This document shows positions 1 to 11,292 of a DNA stretch of 64,000 nucleotides, piece by piece. The notes under the pieces were generated by a model. The model saw only the letters and a program-made list of their open reading frames with translations. It searched no databases and was not told the DNA's origin. The first letter of the stretch is position 1. Every line of letters begins with the position of its first letter. Position numbers and translations under genes: made by a program. Origin of the DNA: Coix lacryma-jobi var. lacryma-jobi (Eukaryota; Streptophyta; Magnoliopsida; Poales; Poaceae); contig CM019831.1 in NCBI GenBank assembly GCA_009763385.1, positions 76,946,706-77,010,705 on the forward strand. The letters run 5' to 3'.

Positions 1-1042
1 CTACCGGCCTTTCGGTGGTACTACCTTTAGGCCAAAACTGGCCCAACAAAGAGAGCCTGCGAACTGCCCACAGAGGGGTCGGTACTACCGACTTCAGGGT
101 CGGTACTACCGGCTGCAGCATCCTGAGCTCCGCGCTAAAATGGCCATAACTCTTAGCTCTGAACTCCGATTTCGATGATCTTGGGAAAGCTAACTCAGAG
201 GACTACACAACCCAAAAACATAGCTGATCCAAACTCACAAAGGATTAGTACAGAATTCCAATCCAAGAAACATCCTAGAGTCCGGAACACACCGAAAAGC
301 CTTCTTCTCTTCTCCGAGTTGATCCAATTCAACTCCAACACCTTCTCCTTTGCAAATGTGCCAACACCACCAAGTGTACACCATCATGTGCATGTGTGTT
401 AGCATTTTCACAATCATTTTTCAAAGGATTTTCACTTGCTCTCACCACGCCACTCGATCCTAGCAACATCGCAATGTTAGATCGCTCAAGTGGCACTAGA
501 TGACTGATATACAAACAAGTTTGCTCCTGTTGATAGTACGACCCTCTATTCTCAACCCAGTCATAAACTTCTCTACACACCTATGACCGGTGAAATGAAA
601 TGCCCTACAAATATACCTTTGCCTTGCGCAGTCCATTCCATCTCCTCCGGTGTTGATGCAACACATGCACCAACCTAGATCAAATGATATGATCCACTTC
701 ATATCATCACATGTCCTCCATGGTCCATTGATCTTGACCTCACTTGCTCTTCACCATTGCTTCAGTCCTTCGGTGCCAAGTCTTTGCTCAAGCCTCCCAA
801 CACTCGGTACCAACGGCTTCAAAGCCTCCAACTTGCCCTTCACCTTCGCAACCGGTCCATCAAGCCAAGTCTTACCTTGATCTTCACCATCTTAGCCACA
901 TGACAACATGTCATGTCACATATGCAATAAGCTCCTTCATCACATGTGTACCTATGGACTAATATTCTGTGTATCTCACATAAAAACCATTAGTCCATCT
1001 AAAGTTGTCACTCAATTACCAAAACCAAACTATGACCTTTCA
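1..1042 (-). repeat. Copia (Sirevirus-type) LTR, cut by the window edge
   Basis: Read on the minus strand, the LTR begins at 1042 with TGAAAGGTCATAGTTTGG and continues with TTTGGTAATTGAGTGACAAC. This closely resembles the LTR starts of the copia elements at 26727 and 49585 in this window. The other end lies beyond base 1. It has no polypurine tract upstream of its start (1043 onward), so it is either a 5' LTR whose body lies to the left or a solo LTR. It carries perfect or near-perfect dyads of the form GTCGGTACTACCGAC (78-92 and 99-113), at about the same distance from the LTR start as the dyad arrays of the other families. No coding sequence is visible. Confidence 0.6.
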
Positions 1043-1084
1043 CTCTTGCTATACATTCGGTAGTGGCACCAGAAGTGCGATGAC

Positions 1085-2313
1085 ACTTCATATACCAGGA
1101 CGTGTAACTTTAGCGACGGCCTGAGAGGTTGGCCTCGTAAACCAATTCATTTACAAACAGGGTCCGCAAGCGCACGGGGTTACCGTTGTAGCATTTCACC
1201 GGGAGTATTTTAGGTATCGTTATTTATATTTTACCAAAGGGAAGGCTAGATGTAAAGATTCAAGATATACCCATGACAAGAAATAATACTTGCATAGTTG
1301 ACCAATTAATCATAGCAGGAGGATAAACGGTAGTTTGATAGTGGGATCATCACACACACATCATAAGATAAACGAAGCTTCTACAGGGATAGAAGAAAGA
1401 ATAAAGAATAAAGAATAAAGAATAACCTACGGAGCATAAGATCCTAAACAAACTTATGTTAATGAATTAAGCATACATGTCGTGATCATGTTAACATTAA
1501 CATTAGGCATTGGATGGATTAGGAGACCCGGGGACACTAGTCTGCCAGTAGGATACACCGGGCAACTTAGACTCCTACCCCCTAGCCGAACGTGGGGGAT
1601 TACAAGGGACAGACAGGGCTGTCACCACCTGCCGCCTACCACCTCAACCGTGGACTAAGCCAGGCATTTACCCATCTCCATATACCCCAAAACCACTCTC
1701 GTGTACATGAAAGAACATTTGCACCCCCTCAGGTCCCTGACCCTACGGATCGACAGGAAAAGGGTACAAGCGCACCCGAAGGCACAACAAACACCATCCA
1801 ACATATAAGCTTAAGTTAGCTAGATCTAAACATGATGAATGAAGAACAGTGCTCGTGTTCATGATGAACATGGGTCTAAAACTATGAATTAGTTCTAGAA
1901 CAATGAACAAGAAAATAGCTCTAATTCAAGAACATAACAATGTTGATCATAAGAGAATAAGAACAAGTATGAAAAGAGGAACTTAGTATTATTCATACCA
2001 AGTTGATACTTACAACTTCTCCTCCTCTCTTGCAAGTAGAACTCGCTCCAACTACTAGAAGACTAACTAAACGTAGAGAGCTCCAAGTAAAATATAAAAT
2101 GTATGAGATGTACTGAGATCTGTTTTGAGAGGAGCTCCTACCCCTAGTTTTATACTACAACATGGTTGGTTCGGTCGATCTAAACTTGGAAATCTCGAGG
2201 AACTGCCTTAGCATGTCGCCATGCAACCGACCTCTAAAGGTGGGCCCGAGGGGCGCCGGGGGCAGTGCGGCCGCACCCCTGGCACCGCCTCTTGCCACTG
2301 CCTTCGCAGGTCC
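1085..2313 (-). repeat. Gypsy-type LTR fragment
   Basis: The block at 1145-1210 (ccgcaagcgcacgg, then gttgtagcatttcacc, then ggtatcg) is the same conserved LTR 3' region seen in minus orientation at 10835-10930 and 20775-20840, and in plus orientation at 24880-24970. The rest resembles the U3 and leader of those LTRs, including AG-rich and GC-rich stretches at 2040-2300. The piece stops abruptly at about 2313, where copia gag sequence begins, so its 5' part is lost. An (aagaata)n microsatellite lies at 1394-1427. The left border is approximate, and the 40 bases before it (1043-1084) are unassigned. Confidence 0.45.
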
Positions 2314-2316
2314 CAA

Positions 2317-3384
2317 TGACTAGAGCGGCCACCTTCTCCTTCTCCTCATCACTATCTTCATTGGATGAGCCACCGGAGGAGTCAATGTCGGTGAGCCAAT
2401 CACCAACAATATAAGCCTTGCCACCTTTCTTGTGGTATTACTTCTTCTTCTTGCCATATTTCTTGTGGGGCTTTTCACTTTTCTTCTCATTTTCGCTTGA
2501 TGAGTCATATTTCTTTCCCTTGTTCTTGTTCTTGTAGTTCTCTTTCTTAGGCTTGGTGCATTGATGAGCAAGATGGCCAAGATCACCACAATTACTCAAT
2601 TCTTGTGAAGCTTCTTCAACATCTTTGTGGTCCTCTTCACCATGAGGACAATGTTGGAATCATCATCATCATCACTTGTGCTCTCTTGGTGAACCTCAAT
2701 TGCCTTGGACTTGCCCTTCTTATCTTGACTTGCCTTGAAAGCCAAGTCCTTCTTCTTATCGGTGGAAGAGCCACCACTTGGTGTGATGTGCATGTACATC
2801 TCATGAGCATTGATCTTTCCCAAGACTTGAGTTGGAGAAGATGTGGAAAGATCACATTGGTGTAGCACCATCACAATATGTCCATACTTTGCAATTGGGA
2901 GAACACAAAGAATCTTCCTCACTACATCGGATGGTTGCATTCGAGTGAGGCCAAGTCCATTCAATTCTTCTACAAGAACATTCAAGCGTGAGTACATTTC
3001 ATTTCCACTTTCATGAGCATGCATCTCAAAAGAATTAAGCTTTTGCATCACAAGATGATATCGTTCCTCACGCTCACTCTTAGTTCCCTCATGGAGCGCA
3101 CAAATGTTCTCCCATAATTCATGGGCATCTTTGTGGTTCCGGACGCGGTTGAACACATCTTTGCAAATGCCTCTAAAGATGATGTTTTTGGCCTTTGCAT
3201 TCCACTTTTCATTTTCCTCCTCATGTGGAGTAAGATGAGTGGCGTCCTTGGGCTTTGTGAAGCCATTTATGGCGGCTTGGTGGCATTTAACATCTACCAC
3301 TTCTAGGTACAACTCCATACGGATTTTCCAATACAGAAAGTTGTCTCCCTCGAACATGGGAGGTGGTCCATCACCCCCGGACAT
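2317..3384 (-). pseudogene. gag: Broken Sirevirus gag (element C1)
   Basis: The start codon is at 3384 and the first 262 codons are open to 2596. They closely match the N-terminal part of the intact gag at 45612-48011, beginning MSGGDGPPPMFEGDNFLYWK: this is the copia gag (UBN2/retrotran_gag_2) domain that builds the virus-like particle. After the sequence KKLHKN there is a stop. A deletion of about 70 bases relative to the intact copy removes the start of the first zinc knuckle. Homology resumes in another frame at 2589 and continues to 2317, where it is cut by the gypsy-type LTR piece. Substitutions such as Gln to stop near 2442 show decay. The rest of this element, including pol, is absent from the window. 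Confidence 0.85.
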
Positions 3385-3423
3385 CTTAACTCTAGGAGGT
3401 TAAGCCTAAATCTAGAGCACGAG

Positions 3424-3435
3424 GCTTTGACACCA
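3424..3435 (-). other. Primer binding site of element C1
   Basis: On the minus strand this reads TGGTGTCAAAGC, two changes from the usual copia site TGGTATCAGAGC, which pairs with the 3' end of initiator methionine tRNA. It lies two bases from the LTR end at 3438, as in the other elements here. The changes fit an old copy. Confidence 0.75.
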
Positions 3436-3437
3436 AT

Positions 3438-4954
3438 TGAAAGGATCAAGATGCCCAAGAGGGGAGTGGGTGAATTGGGCTTCGCTACACTTCTTGCAAC
3501 AATTAAAACCTATCAAGCCCAATTAACCCCTTTGTGCTTACAAGTGTGTTTCACTAAACTCTACCGCACAAAAGACTATACCTATTCCATTCGTACTCTA
3601 GCATGACAATTCAATTATGAAAAGACAACAAGTAAATTGCGGAATTGAATTGCTCAAAAGTAAATATGTATGTAAAGAGAGTAGAAATGACTCGGCGATC
3701 TTTTTCCCGAGGTATCGAGGTGTCGGCACACCCCCTAGTCCTCGTTGGAGCACCCGCGCAAGGGTATCACTCCCCCTTGATCCGTGCAAGGATCAAGTGC
3801 TCACTATGAGCTGATTCTTCACTAGTGAATCACTCACTACCGCTCACAACTTGGCTTGGGTCATCCACAAAGCCTCGGGATGATCACTAAGCTCTTCGAT
3901 CGCCGCCAAGCCGTCTAGGTGATGCCGATCACCAAGAGTAACAAGCAAGAACTCTCACTTGACCAACGCAAGGCTAATAAGATGGGTGGATGCACACTTG
4001 CTACTCTTTCTTCACTAATGAGGTGTTTGATCACTCAATTATCAAATTTCTTAACCTCACTAGGCCTCTTGCACTTACTTGCAATCACAATGTGTTTGTC
4101 AACCTTTCAAATGAGCAAGAATAATAGCATGAAGGAGGTGGAGGTCTATTTATACCCCCAACTCAAAACATGCACGAAGGGGTAAGTCCAGCTAGTTACA
4201 CACTAACCGGACGCACCTGTCGGGGTGACCGGATGCGTCCGGTCAGTGCCCAACGGCTAGCTGACGCCAGCTCTAACACCTGTATGAAGTGCTGATCGGA
4301 CGCTGGCATTCGTCCGATCAGCTCTGATCGGATCCGTCCGATCACATATTTCACTCTCTGGAACCTCTCTGTGTTGGATCGGACTCACCTCCTCGTGAGT
4401 CCGACCACTCACTAAGACAGAGTCTGGTCGCAACCGAACCTGATCCTCAGCAAGCTGCACTGACTGGACGCATACCCTAGCGTCCGATCTAAGTGCACCT
4501 CAGCGTCCGATCACTGTTTGAAGTCCAAAACGACTTCGGTTCGCGACGCTTTCTTCACGGACTTTCTTCCTCATGATCTTTGGGACCTTTCTAAGCTACT
4601 TAGGGCTTTGGTTAACAAGTGCGTACCACACCTAACTCAAAAGTCTCACCCAGGTCAAGCTACCCATTCAAACTCCCTTTAATAGTACGACCAAAGAGAA
4701 AAACAAAGACATATGCTACTCAAGTGTCCTCCAACGCCATATGACACTTAGAACTAGCCTATCACCATCTTCGTCGTCCATCCTTTGAAAACCGAAATGA
4801 ATTCCATCATTAAGGGGACATGAATACCATTGTGCCCAATCAATGATCATTATCATGTCCTAACTTAATTGTTTCTGCAAAACACACGTTAGTCATAGTA
4901 ATTTACCGTTGTCATCCAATCACCGAAACCCACTAGGGGCCCTAGATGCTCACA
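3438..4954 (-). repeat. 5' LTR of Sirevirus C1
   Basis: A 1517-bp LTR with TG/CA ends, read on the minus strand from 4954 (TGTGAGCATCTAGGG) to 3438 (CTTTCA). It matches both LTRs of the complete element at 36184-49585 along its length but is clearly more diverged. A TATA-like box TATAAATA lies on the minus strand at 4147-4154. Just upstream of it in transcription order, at 4203-4520, is an array of GATCGGACGC / GCGTCCGATC dyads. The five bases outside, tcatg (4955-4959), would be one target-site copy; the partner is lost. Confidence 0.85.
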
Positions 4955-5857
4955 TCATGCAAACAGAAATCAACATTTCCATACATTGTCTTAGTCAATA
5001 ATCTAACTCTATCTCCTATAACTAATAATAAAATGATGAAAAAGAACTACTTTGTAGAACAGCTGGCTACAAGTGAACGCCAACGAACAAGAAGAGGACG
5101 AAAGCACCAGATCAAGATGCGTTAGAGGCTCGCGCAATGCCAACTCACCGGAGAGCAAGAAAACGGACACCGACGATGGCCGGGATGGTGGCTGGGGACG
5201 AAGTGGCCAATGAAGACGCCGAGGTGGAGCGCCGTGGAGGTCGCCGTAAACAAAGTAGACACACAGGCGATGGCGGAGATGGCTGCTGGGGCGAAGTCGC
5301 CGATGAGGACACCGAGGCGCAGCGTCGTGGAGGCCCTATAGCAGGGGTTCCGGTTGAGCATAGTGGGTCGGCTGGGATGGCTGCCGGGTTGGCGGCCGGG
5401 GCCGCTCACCGATGACAACGTGGAGGCGCAGAGCTTCCGGTTGCGGAGACTGCCGTGGGGAATTCCGACGACGGTGTTGGGGCTGCGGGAAATGAACAAG
5501 GCAGTGAATAATTTTGGTAGCGTTTCACTGCAATTTTTGAAAGAACGCGCCAGGACTTAGCGAATTTTTCATCCCACCCGGGCTTAAGAGCGCCTCTGAA
5601 GATCATCTTCGGAGGCGGATGACGTAAGAAACCACCTCTGAAGATCGTCTTCAGCGACGACTTACATAAGAAACTGCCTCTGAAGAGTAGCTGCCGGTCC
5701 GCAGCCGTCCTCAGTAGCTGGACAATCCGTCGAGCAGCTATTTGTTCGGCGTGTTCATAAATTCAACTGCCGGACATTCCCTCATCCGTTTTCCGTAAGT
5801 TGACACGGGACCCACGTCTGCTTCTCTTTCCTTACAGCCAAGCCACGACTCGACCCA
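4955..5857. other. Unassigned spacer, partly GC-rich
   Basis: I recognise no gene here. Bases 5100-5560 are GC-rich with overlapping open frames on both strands. The plus frame at 5137-5415 is rich in Arg, Gly and Glu, contains a partial internal repeat, and has no recognisable domain. The tract may be old host or transposon-captured sequence. Dyad repeats at 5591-5690 are listed separately. Confidence 0.35.
5591..5690. repeat. Dyad repeats resembling CACTA subterminal repeats
   Basis: CGCCTCTGAAGAT is followed at once by its near-perfect reverse complement (5591-5618). CCTCTGAAGATCGTCTTCAG (5635-5654) and GCCTCTGAAGA (about 5676-5686) repeat the theme. Short repeats in both orientations are typical of the subterminal regions of plant En/Spm elements. 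This motif differs from the TCTGACGCTAAA motif of the CACTA element that starts at 5858, so it would belong to a second family. No terminal CACTA was found for it. Confidence 0.4.
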
Positions 5858-7462
5858 CACTATACCACAACACTTTATCATCGCCAGACTTCTGACGCTA
5901 AAACTTTTTTTACCGTTGAATGATCTGACGCTAAATATAACTTAGAGACCATCTGACGCTAAATCCACATTTAGCGATTAAATGTCTAACGCTATAATTA
6001 TTCATTTTTAATGTTTAACGGTCTGTCGCTAAAACTATATACAATGTTAGTCTGTCTAACGCTAAAAATAAATGGACCCTACCACCCACTTCTCACACAC
6101 CCACTTATTCAGCTCCCGCGTAAATTTTGGTTGTCCCACAAGTTACAAACCCTAGCCCCATTTGCCCGCGAATCCCAAATACGTCATCGTTGCCCTCTCC
6201 CAACAAATCCATTGCGTCCCCATCCCTCCAACCCGAGCGCCGCCGCACAGACCACTGCCTTCCTCCCCGAGTGTGCCCACCCCGAGCGGTGGAGCCCCAG
6301 AGTCAACTCTGACGCACGAGCGCTGCCGTCCCCAACGTTGCTTTGTAGTGGCCATCCCCCATGCGCCTTGCATCGGTCGTCCCCAAGGGTGCGTCGCACC
6401 TGAGCGCCGCCGACCTCGGGTCTCCTCTCCCACCCGAGATCCACCTCCACGGGGCCTCCTGCGCTGCCGGACTTGAGCCTCCCTCCGCCGGCCCTGGGGT
6501 CTCCTGCTTCACCCGCCGACTCCCGCCCATCCAGATCTGAGCAGGCCCGGGACCATGATAACATGGCATGCATAGGTTCAGCCATGGTGAGGCGCAGCAG
6601 CAATGGCTGGCACCTTCTTTGCATCTCTCGTTCATCTCCATTCCCCAACTTCCAGATCCAAATCTGAGCAGGTGTTGTTCTCCCGTGTAGATGTAAAATA
6701 TTTTTTCCTCATTTCTTGTAGTCCGGCCATACTCCCGTGCAGGATAAAATAGTTTTTTTTTTCTTTTCCTGGTAAGCAATCCATTGGAACGATTTCCTTA
6801 ACAGTGAGTTCCGTTCGAATGGATCGATTTGGCTATCCCGAGCACCAAAATTGAGATTTTTTTCCTGAGGTGTCCATCAATCAGTTTGTGTCTATGAACA
6901 CAGCTATAATCTGAGAACTAAATTAGAGTAGCACCTCAGCCACATGTTTCTTAATTTATTAACGTGTAGCTCAATTTATGATTCCTAGCTATAAAGGCCT
7001 GTGTAGAAGCCTGTGGTTTTATACCGACCACCATCTACCATTACAATGTCAATACTTTAGTGATCCTAATCATAGTTTGTGTGCTCCGGTTGTATCACTA
7101 TCAGATTTAATCTTAATCCAAAGTTTGGGCACTATCAGATGTAATCCGAATCAAAAGTTCGGGCATCTGTATTGATTTGAATATTTATCCTTCACTGCCC
7201 CAACCAGTCAATTTGCAGTCAATTTGCAGTGGTTCAAATAATTTTGGGAAGCTCTTCATATAGGGTTTAAATTTGACGTGGTTGGGATAATTTATTTTCC
7301 TAGCTTTTGCATGTTTCCTTACTGAAACCATTCTAAAAATAATTAGGGGATATATATATACTTGTTCTTACCATAAGCCTGAAACCATTCTTTCAATGTT
7401 ACAAGCATACATAATTGATGTATTCTTTTTGATTCATTTCAGCTCCCTAGTAAACTAATCAG

Positions 7463-8542
7463 TGTGCTATCTGCCGAGGGTTTTAAAGAATGAATATTGT
7501 GAAGTAGTTGTTAATGTTGTGATTAGAAGGGATGCTATACTGCCTCAGATTTATGGTGGGATGGATACTATGTCTAGTGCTCTCAAGATGACAATCGCAT
7601 GGCCGTACAATAAAGTAATAAACTATACTTGACATAATTTTCATTTTGCTTTGATATGTGATGCATGACCAATGTTCCTAATTAAAGCTATCTGTGATAG
7701 ATAAAGGAATGTAGAAAGAAGGAATGCAAGAAGACACCTAGACCTCCCACAGGCACTGCAGGTATGTCCCAACATTTGTACAAACTTATCGACAACTGTG
7801 TAAAAATCTAGTGACAACTGTCAAAGATAATTGAATAGATACAACAATAACCTCTAGCTGAAATAAGAAACCTGCAGTAGGAGAAATGAAAATTACCACC
7901 AGTTTTTTTCTCCTAAATGGAGGCGATAATGGAGGCTTGTATATTTTTCCACACAGTAATTCACTGAATACACAAATCTGTTATGCATTGTCTGATTAGG
8001 CATATCTGGTTAGAAATTGATACTGAGGAGGTAAATCAGTGCAAATATCAGCCCTGCTAGCCTGTAAGGAATGTCTATGTCAAGTGTGCTTTGATCTATT
8101 GATGCCTCAAAAAATAGAAACCTTGAACTGTAAGGACAGAGGTAGTATGGGTAATAATATGCTGGTGCTCACCCTATTTAGGATTCGACTTGAGTGGAAT
8201 CAAAAAAATTAATTGGTGCTCAAAATATTTTTTTATCAAGCCTAAGAAGAGTTGCTCTGTCCTTTTTCTGTTAATTGAAATTAACTATAATTATTGCACA
8301 TTTTTTATGTGATATTATATTGCTGAAAGTTAAAACTAAACTGAAAGTTAAATTGATTAGATGCATTTGTCACACTTAGGCACATATGAGGTCTAATGCT
8401 TTGGATAACTCATATTGTACATCAGTTCTACACATAGCTTGTCTACACCTAGCTAATTATATGGTTGTTATATTTTTCAGGAAGTGTTGGCAGATACCTT
8501 TGGTTTGAGTTTTTAGAAAATGATTCAAGTGCTCTAGTTTTG
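7463..8542 (+). pseudogene. Gene-like spliced reading frame inside the CACTA element (three exon blocks)
   Basis: Three open blocks join in phase through GT-AG borders. Block 1 (about 7463-7614) reads on through ALKMTIAWPYNKV's codons and ends before gtaata (7615). Block 2 (7701-7761) follows gatag, is Lys/Arg-rich (IKECRKKECKKTPRPPTGTA) and ends before gtatgt (7762). Block 3 (8481-8542) follows tatttttcag, reads SVGRYLWFEFLENDSSALVL and ends before gtaagt (8543). Block 1 ends on a complete codon; block 2 ends after one base of a codon, which the first two bases of block 3 complete. By eye, block 1 has a weak likeness to domains found in plant CACTA-associated proteins, but I cannot name it. 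A TAA at 7456 and an unclear 5' end argue that it is incomplete. It may be a transposon gene remnant or captured host exons. Confidence 0.4.
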
Positions 8543-9025
8543 GTAAGTCATTCCTTTTAGTTTTCCGGTTCCTAGAAATGATTTTGTGCACATACCTTAG
8601 GTTTTGAAACAAAAAATACTAGTATTGCTTGCTGAGATCTACACAATTGTGGCATAAGAAACTATAAAAAAATAACCTGTTTGATTTTAAGATGTAAACT
8701 TTACAAGCAGACTACTTTCCCAAGGAAGCACATTTTATACAAATCTTAATCAGTTAAGGGTTGTGTAGCATTCAGCTTGAGTTTCTGGAACATATTTGTT
8801 TACACTTACTGATCTGTATAACAACTTTACATAATTTCTCTACTTGGCTAATTATAAAGTTGTTATATTTTTCAGGAAGTACTAGACACAATTGTTTGCT
8901 TCAGTTTCTGGAATGTGGTTCACCATATAACCTGGTGGATATGCTCCAGTGTTGGCAAGACATTGTTTTTGGTTTTTGATTTTCTAGAAATGATTGTGTG
9001 CATAAACCTTAGTATGTTTAACATA
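8444..9025 (+). repeat. Two diverged copies of an exon-containing segment
   Basis: Bases 8444-8625 and 8834-9025 share ctaattata, ttgttatatttttcaggaagt, and later tagaaatgattntgtgcat followed by accttag. The copy borders sit in the flanking intron-like sequence. Each copy keeps the same splice-acceptor-like tract and an open frame after it: the second copy (from 8876) is open to a stop at 8977 and shares the FLE core with the first. Confidence 0.55.
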
Positions 9026-9294
9026 GAATATTAGCGCTGCTTGCTGGGAGTGCATTTATGTAATCTTTTGGTGTTTGAGTTTTGATGCTTCAAACAGTGT
9101 GCAAGGCAAGATTGTATGTTTATGTATCTTTATGTGATGTCATTAAACTTTACTGTGGGTATGATTTGTGCTAAATGTATTGTAGTTGTATTTATTATTT
9201 TTTTAGCATATTTATATTATCTCGTTGTACAATCTAACGCTCTAAATACATGACAACAGACTGTCTGACGCTAAAAATATTGTCTGACGCTATA

Positions 9295-10834
9295 CGAAGG
9301 ACCGAGAAAGCTATCCAAGGCGACCACCGGTGGGTGAATGAGAGCTTCAAATTTCTTTCAAAATGTTGAGGCCTCTGTCCCAGAAAATCAACCCCAAGAG
9401 CAAACCCGAGACGCGTGATGTCCACGACCCAGAGAGTGGGTGGATGTTCCTTAGGAACACAGCGAGATCACAAAAACTTCCTCACCCAAGTTCACAAAAA
9501 CTTCTTCACCCAAGTTCACGCAAGTCAACTAGTGACAGGATGGACTTTGGGAAACCTCAACCTCCCCCGATCAACGCGAGGGGAGCCTGATTTCTATAGA
9601 GCACGAAGTCAGAAATCCAACGCAAAACCCAAAATCAAATCCGAAGTCGAACGAGGAAACTGCGAACGAAACAGTGCAAAACTCACTGCATCGGACGCTG
9701 GCAGCGTCCGATGTAGAGGCACCAGACGCGTCCGATGCAAAATGACCCGACCTGGGACCTTACTGCATAGCCATCGGACGCTGGCTATAGTGATAGTTCA
9801 GCGTCCGATGTTTGACCCTTGGACGCGTCCGATGGCAATGGAGCGTCCGATGGTCAGCGTCCGATGCTTCTTTAAAATCATAGAATCTGACACGTGGCAA
9901 CGGCGCGTCCGATGCTATTCGGGTCAGCGTCCGATGCCAAGAACACTAGCGTCTGATGCCCCCGAAAACGCACAGTTCTTCCGCGATTCCAACCCGATCT
10001 CCTCCGAATCAAAAGCACAAAGGCTTAGACTTCGTACGAGGAGTTCCAAGGATGTTAGTGAGCTACCCCTAAGAGATCATGACTCGAACCTAACTCCAAA
10101 TCGGTGAATCGGAAGAATTGGGGAGAAAAGGGAGAAAAACTATCCAAACACGAAAACCGATCGATCTACTTGCTCGTGAGGTTTGAGTTGAATTCCTTTG
10201 GTTGAAATGATCCCCTCACTGTAAAGAACAAGTTGATTCAAACGGTTTTGCAAACAAAGCAATGTGGAGAGAGATCGATCGACGGGAAACTTGAGGAGAA
10301 AAGCAAAACATGAAGAACAACACAAGAACGCGAATCACAACCTTAATTGCTAGCCGAAATTCGTCCCCACGAGGAGACAACGGGAATCCGGTCCCGTTTC
10401 CGCAAAATCCAAATACACAGAGGTATGATTAAACCGTCTCTGCGGATCTCAGTAGCTACAACACGGAATGGGAGAGCAGGAAACCCTAAGTAAAAATAGC
10501 AAAAGGCTGAGATCGTTTGGGAGGTGGGTGTCTCCCTCTACTTATCCTAATTTTTATTCCCACTCTACCCCTAATGATACAGAGCGAACCAGCTAAACCC
10601 TAAGGCTATTCTGGACCAGCTCGAAGTAGGTGGTGATCCGACGGCCACGCCCGCACAACTGGTAGCTTCGCCTCGACGCGACCTCACCGATTGCCGCCAC
10701 GTGCCGCCAGCGCTCTGCTCGTCCTTTTCACGGACCCCCCCGGTTTTGAGGCCGAAACTAGGAAACCTAGGCCGTCCCCCGGTTTTGAGGCCGAAATCGG
10801 GAAACCTATCATCCGTCGCCTGAGTTTTGTGGCC
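9295..10834 (-). repeat. 3' LTR of B1, missing its 5' end
   Basis: It matches 18290-19850 closely base for base: gaaggaccgagaaagctatc at the outer end, then the leader, the ATCGGACGC/GCGTCCGAT dyad array (9687-9959), and the first units of the ggttttgaggcc hairpin array (10735-10830). The outer T of the TG/CA end is mutated to C (9295). It breaks off at 10834 against a foreign LTR terminus, so roughly the first 480 bases of the LTR are gone. Confidence 0.9.
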
Positions 10835-11292
10835 TGTTGGTATAAATTAACGCACACTCTACTTTATCCGCAAGCGCACAGATATAATCTACCGATGTAG
10901 CACTTCACCAGAGTAACCCAGTTTTAAATATCGAACCCAAAGGAACGGATAGCATTAAGTCTTAAAGTCTATCCCCTGAGTAGCTAACAAGGATGGAGAA
11001 TCTAGAAGTATAGAGGGGATCACTAAGGCTATCTAATTCCAATTTAAGAGTGATATGTTTATATTATTCTTAGTGGGGAAGTTGCCATAAAAGGTCACAA
11101 ATAGAGTATGAGTCTTTTATGCAAATGTATAATCCTACCGAGCCTACACACGGGTAAGTGGACTATAGAAGAATCAACAAGGCTATAAGAGTCACCCTTG
11201 CGAACAACCACTACTACCAGCGTTATAGGAGGCATATATGAGCTATCAAGTCTAAGCACCACGCTTACACTATCCAACTACTCTAACTCTAG
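10835..11292 (-). repeat. LTR fragment of the family of the 23716-24970 solo LTR
   Basis: This is the reverse complement of the last ~460 bases of the solo LTR at 23716-24970 and starts exactly at that LTR's terminus (TGTTGGTATAAATTAACG). The inner border at 11292 lies in mid-LTR, directly against B1 integrase sequence. The simplest reading is that such an element inserted into the B1 3' LTR and a later deletion removed most of it together with B1 reverse transcriptase and RNase H. Confidence 0.8.

Larger units (their letters stand above)
5858..9294 (+). mobile_element. CACTA (En/Spm) transposon, left part
   Basis: It begins CACTATACCACAACAC at 5858. Within 220 bp it has six subterminal copies of TCTGACGCTAAA or variants (5898-6070). 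More copies lie at 9233-9294 and, beyond the inserted copia element, at 20327-20490 in both orientations. Terminal CACTA plus arrays of a roughly 12-bp motif identify the En/Spm superfamily. The interior (about 3.2 kb) has a GC-rich stretch at 6080-6560 and an AT-rich rest that looks like exons and introns of a captured or transposon gene (separate entries). I found no full transposase. The copia element B1 is inserted at 9294/9295 and duplicates ctata (9290-9294 and 20310-20314). Confidence 0.7.

Noticed and set aside
6011..6780. Open frames of 100-160 codons on both strands
   Set aside because: GC-rich DNA inside the CACTA element, no recognisable domain; possibly a captured leader exon but not supportable as a gene.
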